The notes beneath the pieces were generated by a model. The model ran no database searches, had not been told where the DNA came from, and saw nothing but the letters and a program-made list of their open reading frames with translations. From Halomonas salipaludis (GTDB lineage: Bacteria > Pseudomonadota > Gammaproteobacteria > Pseudomonadales > Halomonadaceae), in contig NZ_NSKB01000012.1 of the NCBI RefSeq assembly GCF_002286975.1, forward strand, positions 22,524 to 86,523: DNA of 64,000 nucleotides, read 5' to 3'. Position 1 is the stretch's first letter. Each line of letters opens with the position of its first letter. The position numbers were made by a program, and so were the translations under genes. Shown here in pieces: positions 27,660 to 37,700 of the stretch.

Positions 27660-28760
27660 TCAGTCGTCCTTGATCACGCCGCGGCGGATCTGATCCTCCT
27701 CGATGGATTCGAACAGCGCCTTGAAGTTGCCCTCGCCGAAGCCGTCGTTGCCCTTGCGCTGGATGATCTCGAAGAAGATCGGGCCGATCACCGTTTCGGT
27801 GAAGATCTGCAGCAGTACCCCCTCGCCTTCGGCACCGTCGACCAGCAGGCTCAACTCGCGTAGCTCGGCGACGTTCTCCTGATGATTGGGCACCCGCGCA
27901 TCGACCTTTTCATAGTAGGTGTCCGGGGTGGAGAGGAAGGTCACGCCGTTGGCACGCAGGGCACGCACCGTGGCATAGATATCGTCGGTGGCCATGGCCA
28001 GGTGCTGGATGCCTTCGCCGTTGTACTCGCGCAGGAATTCGGCGATCTGCGAGTTGTCGTCGGCGGACTCGTTGATCGGGATGTGCATCTTGCCGCACGG
28101 CGCGGTCATCGCCCGCGACAGCAGCCCGGTCTTCTTGCCCTTGATGTCGAAGTAGCGATTCTCGCGGAAGTTGGCGATGTCGGTATAGAAATCGGCCCAC
28201 TTGTCCATCTGGCCGCGGTCGACGTTGTGGGTCAGGTGGTCGAGCACCTTGAGACCGACGCTGCGCTCGTTGGGTTGGCTACCAGGAATCTTCTCGAAGT
28301 CGATGTCGTAGATGGTGCGGCCCTGGCCGTCGACCCGGTTATCGACGAAGTAGAGCAGCGAGCCGCCGATACCGCGTACCGCCGGAATGCCGACCTCACC
28401 GGGCCCGACCGGATTCTCCACCGGCTCGGCGCCGTTGGCCACGGCATGCTCGAAGGCCTGCTCGGCGTCGGCCACCTTCCAGGCCATGGCGCAGGCGCTG
28501 GGGCCGTGGATCTTGGCGAATTCGGCGGCGTGGCTGTTCGGCTCGGCGTTGAGCACGAAGTTGACGCCCTCCTGCTGGAACAGCGAAACCTGTTTGGAGC
28601 GGTGCTTGCGGGTCTCGGTGAAGCCCATCTGGATGAACAGCTGGCGAAGTGCCTCCAGGCCTTCGGCGCTGGGTGCGGTGTATTCGACGAACTCGAAGCC
28701 GTTGGTGCCGATCGGATTGTTTGCGCTCTGCTGCGCAGCGACCTGTGCCGGTGCGTTCAT
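27660..28760 (-). CDS. hppD: 4-hydroxyphenylpyruvate dioxygenase
   Basis: Fe(II) enzyme that converts 4-hydroxyphenylpyruvate to homogentisate. The 366-residue protein contains two vicinal-oxygen-chelate domains. Probable iron ligands are His175 (VLDHLTHNV), His253 (GIQHLAMATDD) and Glu331 (GPIFFEIIQRKG), with the expected spacing. I used the ATG at 28760 (MNAPAQV, GGAGG upstream) rather than the upstream alternative start at 28829. The gene is monocistronic, ended by a strong terminator. Its upstream region contains a TyrR-box-like motif shared with phhA. Confidence 0.97.
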   Translation of the reverse strand: MNAPAQVAAQQSANNPIGTNGFEFVEYTAPSAEGLEALRQLFIQMGFTETRKHRSKQVSLFQQEGVNFVLNAEPNSHAAEFAKIHGPSACAMAWKVADAEQAFEHAVANGAEPVENPVGPGEVGIPAVRGIGGSLLYFVDNRVDGQGRTIYDIDFEKIPGSQPNERSVGLKVLDHLTHNVDRGQMDKWADFYTDIANFRENRYFDIKGKKTGLLSRAMTAPCGKMHIPINESADDNSQIAEFLREYNGEGIQHLAMATDDIYATVRALRANGVTFLSTPDTYYEKVDARVPNHQENVAELRELSLLVDGAEGEGVLLQIFTETVIGPIFFEIIQRKGNDGFGEGNFKALFESIEEDQIRRGVIKDD

Positions 28761-28891
28761 GGAGACCTCCTCAGGGTGTTGTTGTGGGTCGTGACCAATG
28801 TCGTGCCCCCAGACTAGAGCCCCGGCCACACCGCGAGCAGTGCTATTTCATGCCTCTGGCAAGGTGTTCTGGCAATGCAGCGTCGGCCGTT

Positions 28892-28918
28892 GTAACGGTT
28901 CCTTGCCAGCCACTGGCA
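28892..28918 (+). promoter_or_regulatory. TyrR/PhhR-box-like motif plus palindrome upstream of hppD
   Basis: GTAACGGTTCCTTGCCA (28892-28908) matches a sequence upstream of phhA at 15 of 17 positions. Read as TGTAAC-N6-TTGCCA it resembles the TyrR box TGTAAA-N6-TTTACA at 9 of 12 positions. Overlapping it is TGCCAG-CCA-CTGGCA (28904-28918), a perfect inverted repeat. It lies about 130-160 bp upstream of the hppD start. PhhR, encoded at 44843-46414, is the natural candidate. Confidence 0.55.
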
Positions 28919-28982
28919 GCCGTGATGCTGCGCCGCCGCTGCGGTCGAAACCCCTGACACCCCGTAACGAAAGCCTTACAGC

Positions 28983-29591
28983 TCACGGCAGCATCGCGCC
29001 GCTGGCGAGCCGCCATGCCACCCACGCCAGGATCATCGCGATCAGTGCGTCGATGATCTGCCATACGCGGGGGCTGGCCAGACGCGGGGCCAGCCAGCCT
29101 GCAGCAGCTACCAGCCCGAAGAACCAGCCGAACGAGGCCAAAGCGGCGCCGATGAAGAAACCCAGCGGGCTCGGCTGCACCGCGCCGATGGCGCCCAGCA
29201 GTACCAGGGTCTCCAGATAGACCTGCGGGTTGAGCAGGGTTACCGCCAGGGTCGCCGCCAGCGCAGCACGCCAGGAACCCTGGGAGCCCGTGCCGGCCAC
29301 CAGTGCATTGCTGAGCATCGCGCGGCGCAGTGCCAGCCACGCCTGCCAGGCAAGAAACGCCGCTCCCGCCCAGCGCGCCACCTCCATCAGCAGCGCCTGC
29401 TGGGCAATCAATGCCCCTAGCCCCAGCACTCCCAGGCCAATTAACAGCCAGTCACACAGCGCACACACCCCGGCCACCAGCCAGGCATGCTCACGACGTA
29501 GCCCCTGCTGCAGCACGAAAGCATTCTGGGCGCCGATGGCGACGATCAGGCCGGCACAAATCAGTAGTCCATGGGTGAGGGAAATCAGCAC
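28983..29591 (-). CDS. LysE/ArgO family amino acid exporter
   Basis: Inner-membrane exporter, 202 residues, six predicted helices. The start is GTG 29591 with AGAGGAG 7-8 nt upstream; the longer open frame begins with a non-family leader. Family motifs: GLIVAIGAQNAFVLQQGLRREHAW at the N-terminus and VTLLNPQVYLETLVLLGAIG in the middle. ArgO and LysE export arginine or lysine, preventing toxic build-up. The divergent ArgP-like regulator fits this assignment. Confidence 0.92.
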   Translation of the reverse strand: MLISLTHGLLICAGLIVAIGAQNAFVLQQGLRREHAWLVAGVCALCDWLLIGLGVLGLGALIAQQALLMEVARWAGAAFLAWQAWLALRRAMLSNALVAGTGSQGSWRAALAATLAVTLLNPQVYLETLVLLGAIGAVQPSPLGFFIGAALASFGWFFGLVAAAGWLAPRLASPRVWQIIDALIAMILAWVAWRLASGAMLP

Positions 29592-29728
29592 GCGCAACTC
29601 CTCTTGGCAGCATCGATTGGAAGATCGTGCCGAGCAGGCTACGCTGTGCGCTAAAATTAATGAAATTACTAAAGCAACTGAGTGATTAGAAATAATGATG
29701 AGCGAATCGACCGCCACGGCGCGCCAAG

Positions 29729-30676
29729 ATGCTCGACTATAAGCTGCTCGCGGCGCTGGCTGCGGTGGTCGACCAGGCCGGCTTCGAGCGCGGCGCGCGC
29801 CAGCTCGGCCTGACCCAGTCGGCGGTATCCCAGCGCATCAAACTGCTCGAGGCCCGCCTCGGACAGCCGGTACTGATGCGCAGCCCGCGCCTGGCGCCGA
29901 CGCCACTCGGTCAGCGCCTGCTCAACCATGTGCAACAGGTGCGGCTGCTCGAACACGACCTGCTCGATGAGGTCCCGGCACTGGGCAGCGGCGATGAGCC
30001 GCGGCTGCGCCTGGCCATCAACGCCGATAGCCTGGCGACCTGGTGGCCGGAGGCCGTGGGCCGCTTCAGCGACCGGCATCGGGTGCTGTTCGAACTGGTA
30101 GTGGAAGATCAGGAGGTCGCGCTCAAGCGCATGCGCGACGGCGAGGTCGCCGGCTGCATCTGTGACTCACCGCGCCCGGTGCAGGGGGCACGCAGCCACG
30201 CGCTGGGCAGCATGCGCTACCGTGCGCTGGCAAGCCCGGCCTTCATTGCCCGTTATTTTCCCAATGGCATGACAGCGGCGGCGCTCAAACGCGCCCCGGC
30301 GCTGGTATTTGGGCCCGATGATCGGCTCCAGCATCGCTTCCTGGCGATGTACGGCGTCGAACCACCGTTCCCCTATCACCTGTGCCCGTCATCACAGGGC
30401 TTCGTCGGGCTGGCCCTGGCCGGTCTCGGCTGGGGGATGGTACCGGAGCGTCAGGCCGCTCGCGAACTCGGCGATGGGAGCCTACAAGAGATCGACCCCA
30501 GCGGCCATCTGGCCGATGGCCGACTAGTGGATCTCTCACCGCAGCGGGTCGTCGACATCCCACTCTACTGGCATCACTGGCGTCAGGGTGGCCAGGTGCT
30601 GGATGCCCTGACCGATCACCTGCTGTCGCTCAGCGATAGCTGGCTGGTGCCGCCGGACGCCACGCCCGGCGGCTGA
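29729..30676 (+). CDS. argP: LysR-type regulator ArgP (IciA)
   Basis: Activator of the LysE/ArgO exporter in response to arginine or lysine. The 315-residue product begins MLDYKLLAALAAVVDQAGFERGARQL, with the ArgP-specific helix-turn-helix LTQSAVSQRIKLLEARLGQPVL, then the effector domain. Divergent from the exporter gene, 137 bp between starts, the standard arrangement for this pair. Confidence 0.93.
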   Translation: MLDYKLLAALAAVVDQAGFERGARQLGLTQSAVSQRIKLLEARLGQPVLMRSPRLAPTPLGQRLLNHVQQVRLLEHDLLDEVPALGSGDEPRLRLAINADSLATWWPEAVGRFSDRHRVLFELVVEDQEVALKRMRDGEVAGCICDSPRPVQGARSHALGSMRYRALASPAFIARYFPNGMTAAALKRAPALVFGPDDRLQHRFLAMYGVEPPFPYHLCPSSQGFVGLALAGLGWGMVPERQAARELGDGSLQEIDPSGHLADGRLVDLSPQRVVDIPLYWHHWRQGGQVLDALTDHLLSLSDSWLVPPDATPGG

Positions 30677-30681
30677 CGCGC

Positions 30682-31875
30682 TCAGGCGGCTACGCTGCCG
30701 TGGGGGTCGATGACGAATTTCTTCGCCACGCCACCATCGAAATCGGCATAGCCCTGCGGCGCGTCGTCCAGCGAGATCACCTGAACGTTGACCGCCTGGG
30801 CAATATGCACCCGCTCGAACAGGATCGCCTGCATCAGCTGGCGATGGTACTTCATTACCGGGCACTGGCCGGTGTGGAAGGAGTGCGACTTGGCCCAGCC
30901 CAGGCCCAGGCGCATCGACAGATTGCCGTGCTGGGCATCGGCGCTCTCGGCCCCAGGGTCCTCGGTGACGTAGAGCCCGGGAATGCCGATCTGGCCGCCG
31001 GCACGGGTGATGTCCATGCAGGCGTTGAGTACCGCAGCGGGCTGCTCATGAGAGTGATCGTGACCGTGGCAACGCGCCTCGAAGCCCACCGCATCCACCG
31101 CACAGTCGACCTCGCGATCACCGAGAATCGGTTCGAGCATGTCGGCCATCGGCGTATCCTGGCGCAGATCGAGGGTCTCGCAGCCGAAGCTTTCGGCCTG
31201 GGCCAGGCGCTCTGGGTTCATGTCGCCGACCACCACGCAGGCCGCCCCCAGCAACTGCGCCGAGACCGCCGCCGCCAGGCCTACCGGGCCGGCACCGGCA
31301 ATGTAGACGGTACTGCCCGGCCCCACTCCGGCGGTCACGCAGCCGTGGAAACCGGTGGGGAAGATATCCGAGAGCAGCGTCAGGTCGCCGATCTTGTCCA
31401 TGGCGAGCTCGCGGTCGGGGAACTTGAGCAGATTGAAGTCGGCGTAGGGCACCATCACGTACTCGGTCTGGCCACCGACCCAGCCGCCCATGTCGACATA
31501 GCCGTAGGCCGCCCCGGGGCGCGCCGGATTGACGTTGAGACAGATGCCGGTCTTGCCCTCCTTGCAGTTGCGGCAACGACCGCAGGCAATATTGAACGGC
31601 ACCGAGACGATATCGCCGACCGCGACGAACTCCACGTCTCGGCCACACTCGATCACCTCGCCGGTGATCTCATGGCCCAGCACCAGTCCCTGTGGCGCAG
31701 TGGTGCGGCCGCGCACCATATGCTGGTCACTGCCGCAGATATTGGTGGTGATTACCCTGAGAATCACCCCGTGCTCGCACTTGCGCTTGCCCAGCGCCAG
31801 TTCGGGAAAGGGAATGGCCTGGACCTCGACCTTGCCGGGGCCCATGTAGACCACCCCGCGATTGGCTTGACTCAT
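30682..31875 (-). CDS. fdhA: Formaldehyde dehydrogenase, glutathione-independent
   Basis: Zinc and NAD-dependent enzyme of the medium-chain dehydrogenase family that dismutates or oxidises formaldehyde to formate without glutathione. The 397-residue length is right. Catalytic zinc residues: Cys47 (NICGSDQH) and His68-Glu69 (LGHE). Structural zinc cysteines: 98, 101, 104 and 112. The Rossmann motif GAGPVGLAAA follows. The insertion GHDHSHEQPAAVLN is typical of the Pseudomonas putida-type enzyme. It converges with argP (5-bp gap) and is divergent from cfa. Confidence 0.95.
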   Translation of the reverse strand: MSQANRGVVYMGPGKVEVQAIPFPELALGKRKCEHGVILRVITTNICGSDQHMVRGRTTAPQGLVLGHEITGEVIECGRDVEFVAVGDIVSVPFNIACGRCRNCKEGKTGICLNVNPARPGAAYGYVDMGGWVGGQTEYVMVPYADFNLLKFPDRELAMDKIGDLTLLSDIFPTGFHGCVTAGVGPGSTVYIAGAGPVGLAAAVSAQLLGAACVVVGDMNPERLAQAESFGCETLDLRQDTPMADMLEPILGDREVDCAVDAVGFEARCHGHDHSHEQPAAVLNACMDITRAGGQIGIPGLYVTEDPGAESADAQHGNLSMRLGLGWAKSHSFHTGQCPVMKYHRQLMQAILFERVHIAQAVNVQVISLDDAPQGYADFDGGVAKKFVIDPHGSVAA

Positions 31876-31940
31876 GGCTGGCGTCCTTCACTTGTGGTGT
31901 TGTTGGCGCCTACAGCCTAGTCGAGCCAGCCTGGTCGAAC

Positions 31941-31975
31941 GTCTCAGGTGAGGCATCGACATGCCTGAAAGAGAC
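31941..31975. promoter_or_regulatory. Nested inverted repeat between fdhA and cfa
   Basis: An inner palindrome AGGCAT-CGAC-ATGCCT (31951-31966) is framed by GTCTC (31941-31945) and GAGAC (31971-31975). It lies 66-100 bp upstream of fdhA and about 165 bp from cfa. A dimeric regulator site is likely; no regulator gene adjoins. Confidence 0.5.
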
Positions 31976-32137
31976 ATGCGCCGAGTTCACTGCCCGCCGG
32001 CGGAGTTACCACGCCGGTTGTCGATCGTCTATGCTCAGTAAACACCTCGTCGCAAGCCTAACAAGATGTCACCGCACGCCCTGCCGTCACCCTAGCCAAT
32101 GCCCGGAGAGTCCACGCTAACGGAACAGGAGACTGCC

Positions 32138-33289
32138 ATGACCAGCGACCCCCGCATCGGCCCCGTCCCGCTCCCCGACACCCGCGCCCGTCGCGTCGTC
32201 GAGCAGTTGCTGGAGGGCTCCGGCGTGACCCTCAACGGCAGCGCCGACTGGGACATTCAGGTGCACCATCCCGATCTCTTCTCGCGGGTGCTCCACCAGG
32301 GCACCCTGGGGCTCGGCGAGGCCTACATGGATGGCTGGTGGGAGTGCCCGCGCATCGACGAGATGGCCTGCCGGCTGCTGATGCACGGGCTCGGCGAACG
32401 CGCCCATACGCCCTCCGAACGGCTGATGTACCGCCTGCAGACCGGCTTCTTCAATCTGCAGAGCAAGGCGCGGGCGTATATCGTCGGCGAAGCGCACTAC
32501 GACCTCGGCAATGATCTGTTCGAGCGCATGCTCGACCCCACCATGTGCTACTCCTGTGGCTACTGGAAGCGCGCCGACTCTCTGCACCAGGCTCAGCTCG
32601 ACAAGCTCGACCTGGCGGCGCGCAAGCTCGAGCTAGAGCCCGGCATGCGGGTGCTCGACATCGGCTGCGGCTGGGGTAGCTTTGCCGAATACGCTGCCCA
32701 CCACTACCGCGCCGAGGTGACCGGCATTACCATCTCCCACGAGCAGGCGGCGCTGGCCCGCGAACGCTGTGACGGCTTGCCGGTAGAGATCCTGCTGCAG
32801 GACTACCGCGACCTCGACGGCCGCTTCGACCGTATCGTCTCGATCGGCATGTTCGAGCACGTCGGCCACCGCAACTATGCCACCTACTTCAAGACCGTGG
32901 AGCGCCTGCTCGAGCCCGACGGCCTGTTCCTGCTGCATACCATCGGCTCCAACAGCTCCGACATCACCGCCGACCCCTGGGTCAACAAGTACATCTTCCC
33001 CAACGGTGTGCTGCCCTCGGCGATGCATATCGCACGGGCTGCCGAAGGGCACCTGCTGCTCGAGGACTGGCAGAATTTCGGCGCCGACTACGACCCCACC
33101 CTGATGGCCTGGCTGGCCAACATAGACGCCAACTGGCACCAGATCGCCGACGTCTACGGCGAGCGCATTAGGCGCATGTTCCGCTACTATCTCTCGGTGT
33201 GCGCCGGTGCCTTTCGCGCCCGCGACCTGCAGCTCTGGCAGCTGGTGTTCTCGCGCGGGCGTGCCGGGCGCTACGACGCCCCGCGCTAA
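32138..33289 (+). CDS. cfa: Cyclopropane-fatty-acyl-phospholipid synthase
   Basis: Methylates cis double bonds of membrane phospholipid chains using S-adenosylmethionine, usually on entry to stationary phase or under acid or salt stress. The 383-residue protein has an N-terminal lipid-binding region, the SAM motif VLDIGCGWGSFAEYAA, the bicarbonate/active-site segment ILLQDYRDL and GMFEHVGHRNY. The ATG at 32138 has AGGAG 8 nt upstream; an earlier in-frame ATG at 32099 has no such site. Confidence 0.95.
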   Translation: MTSDPRIGPVPLPDTRARRVVEQLLEGSGVTLNGSADWDIQVHHPDLFSRVLHQGTLGLGEAYMDGWWECPRIDEMACRLLMHGLGERAHTPSERLMYRLQTGFFNLQSKARAYIVGEAHYDLGNDLFERMLDPTMCYSCGYWKRADSLHQAQLDKLDLAARKLELEPGMRVLDIGCGWGSFAEYAAHHYRAEVTGITISHEQAALARERCDGLPVEILLQDYRDLDGRFDRIVSIGMFEHVGHRNYATYFKTVERLLEPDGLFLLHTIGSNSSDITADPWVNKYIFPNGVLPSAMHIARAAEGHLLLEDWQNFGADYDPTLMAWLANIDANWHQIADVYGERIRRMFRYYLSVCAGAFRARDLQLWQLVFSRGRAGRYDAPR

Positions 33290-33459
33290 CCGAGCCATGA
33301 CAAAGCGTCACGCCCTGTAGTCAATCGCTTACATCCTTTGCAGGGTGACGCCTCCTCATGCTTAGGCGTATATTTGCCTGCTTATATAATGAGGTGCCCA
33401 ACACCCGACGAACAACAAGAAACACCAACGCAGCGGAACGCCTAGCCAGGAGGCCAACC

Positions 33460-34374
33460 ATGCCTGCCGATGACAGCGTGCTGCCCGAGACCATGGAGAG
33501 TCTCGCGCAGCTCAAGGCCATGACCGAACGTATCCCCGGCATGATCTTCCAACTCTTTCGCAGCACCAGCGGCCAGCTGCGCTTTCCCTATCTGGCCGGC
33601 AATGCCACCCTGGTCCGCGCAGGCGAGCGCCGCCTGCTCGCCGACGATGCCAGCTATGCTTTCGCACGTATTCACGCCGAGGATTTTCCACGCCTGATGG
33701 CCGCCATCGAGCGCTCGGCCAAGTCGCTGACGCCGCTGGCCAATCAGTTTCGGCTCTATCAGCCGTGTGGCGAGGTTCGCTGGATCTCGGTGCGTGCCCA
33801 GCCCGAATGGCGCGGAGACGGCACGCTATGGCATGGCCTGATGATGGATGTCAGCGAGCAGGTCGCCCATGAGGCGCATCTGCGCGAACTCTCCGATACC
33901 GACGAACTCACCGGCCTGGCCAATCGCCGCAAGTTGATGTGCCGCCTGGACGAGGAGATCTCCTCCGCACGCCGCCACGGCTCGCCGCTATCGCTGATGC
34001 TGATCGATCTCGACCACTTCAAGGGTATCAACGACACTTGGGGACACTTGCAGGGCGACCAGGTGCTCGAGGACCTGGCAAGACTCTGTGAGCAGCAGCT
34101 GCGTGAGGAGGACATCCCCGCGCGGCTGGGCGGTGAAGAGTTCGCCGTGATCCTGCCGCTGACGCCGCTATCGCACTGCCTACCGCTTGCCGAGCGCCTG
34201 CGCGAGGCGATTGCCCTCCACGACTTCGGGTTTGGTGCGGGGCGCGTCACGGCCAGCATCGGCATCGCCGAGTACCGTCTCGGCGAGCCCCGCGAGGCCT
34301 TTATCGAACGCGCCGACCGCCGGCTCTATCGCGCCAAGCACCAGGGCCGCAATCAGGTACTGAGCCAGCCCTGA
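33460..34374 (+). CDS. PAS-GGDEF diguanylate cyclase
   Basis: Makes cyclic di-GMP from GTP. The 304-residue protein has a PAS-like sensor (residues about 25-135, RLYQPCGEVRWISVRAQPEW) and a full GGDEF domain with the active-site motif GGEEF. The upstream REED five residues before it matches the RxxD inhibitory site, so product feedback is expected. No membrane helices, so it is cytoplasmic. The ATG at 33460 has AGGAGG upstream. Convergent with the globin gene, 9 bp apart. Confidence 0.93.
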   Translation: MPADDSVLPETMESLAQLKAMTERIPGMIFQLFRSTSGQLRFPYLAGNATLVRAGERRLLADDASYAFARIHAEDFPRLMAAIERSAKSLTPLANQFRLYQPCGEVRWISVRAQPEWRGDGTLWHGLMMDVSEQVAHEAHLRELSDTDELTGLANRRKLMCRLDEEISSARRHGSPLSLMLIDLDHFKGINDTWGHLQGDQVLEDLARLCEQQLREEDIPARLGGEEFAVILPLTPLSHCLPLAERLREAIALHDFGFGAGRVTASIGIAEYRLGEPREAFIERADRRLYRAKHQGRNQVLSQP

Positions 34375-34383
34375 CCCACCCTT

Positions 34384-34788
34384 TCAGCGCCGCCGACACA
34401 TTTCCGCAGGGTGACGCAGCTGAGCCAGCAGGTAGGCCTTGAGCTCGGCATCCACGCCCTGCTCGTCGAGCGCCGTTGCCATGCACAAAAGCCAAGCGTC
34501 GCGCTCCTCGGGGCCGATATCCAAGTGACGATGCGCCCCCGGGATGCTGATCGGCCCGAAACGCTCGCGATAGCGCTTGGGACCGCCCATCCAGCCGATC
34601 AGAAAGGTGGTCAGCTTGTCCCGCGCCTCGCCGAGATCGGCGGGATGCATGGCGCGAATCCGCTGCGCCTCGGGCAGCCGCTGCATCGCCGCATAGAAGC
34701 GCCCGACGAGTGCGGCCACCGCCGCCTCGCCGCCCAGCGCCTGCAGGGTACTGTCGCCAACGCCGTAGATTCGTGCCGTATCGCTCAT
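34384..34788 (-). CDS. Group II truncated haemoglobin
   Basis: A 134-residue 2-over-2 globin of the GlbO class. Opening LGGEAAVAALVGRFYAAM is the B-helix motif; FLIGWMGGPKRYRERFGP is the CD/E region; the proximal haem ligand is probably His88 (AHRHLDIG), with the group II-specific Trp99 (RDAWLLCM). Such globins bind oxygen or detoxify NO and peroxide. The start lies 1 bp after the stop of the SMC gene, with AGGAG inside the SMC coding end, so it is translationally coupled as the fourth gene of that operon. That is where JetD or MksG would be expected in a nuclease-bearing system. Confidence 0.92.
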   Translation of the reverse strand: MSDTARIYGVGDSTLQALGGEAAVAALVGRFYAAMQRLPEAQRIRAMHPADLGEARDKLTTFLIGWMGGPKRYRERFGPISIPGAHRHLDIGPEERDAWLLCMATALDEQGVDAELKAYLLAQLRHPAEMCRRR

Positions 34789-34789
34789 C

Positions 34790-37700
34790 CTACGTCTCCT
34801 CGCTGACCGGCTCGCTGACATGGATGCCGAACAGGCTGGCTTCGCCGGCGCTGCGACCGAGCTGCTCGGGTGCGACGCTGCGGCCGTCGCGGACCATGAC
34901 ATGACCGCCCTGGCCCTGAACACCGCCGATCACGCTGCCCACCAGGTAGGTGGGGAAGATTGCCGGGTCGTTCTCGTAGTTGGGATTGTGGATCAGGCCG
35001 ATCATCTGGAAACGCCCGCGGGTGTTGCGCAGCGACTCCAGCGAGTCCTGAATCAGCCGCCGGTGGGAGAGCTTGGAGAACAGGCCGTCGAGCAGGATCA
35101 CGCTCTCGCGGCTGTTGCGCGCCCGCCGCTTGTGGTGGCCGGGCAGTTCGCGCAGCTCGCGCTCGATGGCGAACTCCGAGAGCTTGACCAGCCACATCAG
35201 CGATACCGCCTCGCGCTGGCCCTCGGACATGTCCTCGTTGAGCGAGAACAGCCGACCGTGGGGACGGATGGCGTCGTGCTTGAGGCGAATCGCTACGTCG
35301 TGGAACAACCCGCGGTAGATGCGCCGGCGAATCTGGCGCAGCAGGTCGTCGTCGCGGCGCCGTGCATCGCCGTCGGGCATGCCACCGTCGCGCTCGGCGC
35401 GGCGCTTCTGCGCCAACTGGTGCTCGTCGATGTCCGCCAGCAGGGTGGTGATCAGCTCGCGCAGCGGCTCGCCGTCGATCAGCGACGCCTTGACCTCGAA
35501 ATAGGCGCCGCCCTCGCCGTGGCTGCGCGCCACGCGCTTGAGGATATCCAGGTTGCCGGCGGCGTCGGCGATGATCGAGCTCAACCGCTCGACCAGGGTG
35601 CCTTCGATCTGCTCGCGTGAGGCATGCAGCCGCTCGACACGCTGGCGATGCTCGCCGAGCTGAGCGTCGAGCTGGTCGTGCAGCGCCGCCAGATCGGCCA
35701 AGGCCGCTGCACTGACGCCCTTCAATGCCGCCAGCCGCGCGCGCTCGGTATCGCTGAAGGCACGGCTCTGGGCAGCCGCCTCCAGCGCCTCGGCCAGGCG
35801 CCGTTCGAGGGCACGCACCGCCTTGTCCTGGCGCTCGCGGTCGCGCGCCCGTTCACCCAGGTTGAGATCATCAAGCGCATCGATCAGGGTCTGCTGGCAG
35901 GCCTCCAGCGCCGCCGGATCGGGCAGCGCCGCCTCACTGCCTGCCAGCCGCCACCAGTCGTCCAGCGCTGCCTGACGCGGCGCCTGGTCGGGGTCGTCGA
36001 GGGGCCAGGCGCACTGCGGCTCGGCCTCTGCCAGCCGCTGCCCCCAGCCGCTGGGCAGCTCGCGGACCACCGCCAGCCACGCCAGGGCCAGATGGTCGAC
36101 CCACTCCATGGCCCGGCGCTGGACGCCGAGCCGCTCGCTGACGCTGTCACGCTCCTCGCGCTTGGCCTTGAGCTGCTCACGGCACTCGCCGCGCTCGCGC
36201 TTGACCCGAGCGATCTCGCGCTCGAGTTTCTGCCCGCCGCCACCGGCGTCGCGCACGTCGAGGTAGGCGCGGATCCGCGTGAACGAGAAGTCGGCGCGGC
36301 GGTTGGCCGTGGCCAACTGCGTCTCGAGCTGCTCCTGCACCTCGGCGGCGGTCTCGATAAAGGCCACGCCACCCTCGGCCTCGAACTCGGCCAGGGCGCG
36401 CAGCCGGTCGCGTTCGCCATCGGCGAATAGCCCGCGCTGCTCGGCGTCGAGTTCGCTGAGACGGCGCTCGAGGGTCTCGCGCTGGGCCTCGGCGTCATGC
36501 AGTCGCTCGCCGACCTCGGCCTGGCGTTCGGCCAGGGCATCGAGGCGCGCCTCCAGCGCTGCGAGCCGCTCCGCGCCACCGGCGTTGGCAAACTGCTCCG
36601 CCGCCAGCCAGGTCTCGCCATGGCGCTCCAGCGCCTGCTGCGCATCGACCAGTTGCGGGCGTTGCTCGGCCAGTTCGCTCTCGGCCGCCAGTGCCGCCTC
36701 GGCGGCGGCCTCCAGGGCCAGCTCACCACCGGCTTCCAGGTAGCGCTGGTAGTCGTCGATGCAGCTCAGCGCGGCGTCGCTGAGGCGCGGCGCCAGCGCC
36801 GCCTGGCGCTCGGCCAACGCGGCCTGCTCGGCACCCAGCGCCTCCAGCGCATCGACCACTCCGGCCTCATCGGCCTGCCTGGCGCGTACCGCCAGGGCGT
36901 AGGCCTCGCCGTGGGGATCGAGACGCCGGCATTCGACCTCGAGTGCCACCTGGCGCTCGCGGTCGGCGGCCAGGCGCCGCTCGGTGGCCTGACGCAGCTC
37001 GTCCAGGTAGCGCGGGTCGAGGGCCGCCTTGACCGCCAGCGTCTCGACGCCCTGTACCGCACCAAGCGGCGAGCGGCCGGCCTCCAGCCGCGTCGTCAGG
37101 GCCCCGGCTTCGAGTACCGGCAGCGCCAGGCCGGCGTCGACCAACAGGCCGGCGACGTCTTCGGCATTGGCCTCGCCCTCGACCACCGGCGCGAACAGCA
37201 CCCCGGCGGCCTGGGCCAGCCACTCGCGGCGCCGGGCCTCGGGCCAATGCGCGGCGTTGAGCACTTCGTGCAGCGGCTGCCAGGCGATCTCCTCGCGCTG
37301 CAGCAGGCGCTCGGCCTCGGCTTCCACCGCACGGCGTTCGAGTGGGTCGCCGCTCAGGCTCTCCAGATAGCGCTGGCGCTCGGCAATGGCGCTATCCAGC
37401 GACTCCGCCTCGCTGAGCAGTCGCGGGTAGCGGCGCTGGGCATCGCGCAGCCAGTCCGCCGGGGCCAGTTCGCTGCGTTCGGCGAAGCTCAGCCGCGCCT
37501 GATGCAGCTCGCGCAGCTCGGCCTCGCGCTGGGCGAGGCGGTGCTCGGTATCCGCCAGTTCACGCTCGCGCTCGCGCAGGCGGCTACGCAGGTGCACCGG
37601 TTCGTCATCGCCGTGCAGCTCGGCGTAGCGCCGCGCCGCCTCGGCCAGCGGTGCCAGCCGCGCCTGCTCGCGGCGGGCATCCTGCTGGCGCTGCTCGGCG

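Noticed and set aside
33305..33351. Inverted repeat between cfa and the diguanylate cyclase gene as terminator
   Set aside because: The arms GCGTCACGCCCTG and CAGGGTGACGC pair only with a bulge across a 23-base loop and lack a T-run; too weak to call.
34384..34788. Possibility that the fourth gene of the SMC operon is a JetD/MksG nuclease
   Set aside because: It is only 134 residues and has the B-helix, proximal-histidine and Trp-G8 features of a truncated haemoglobin; no Toprim-like motif is present.
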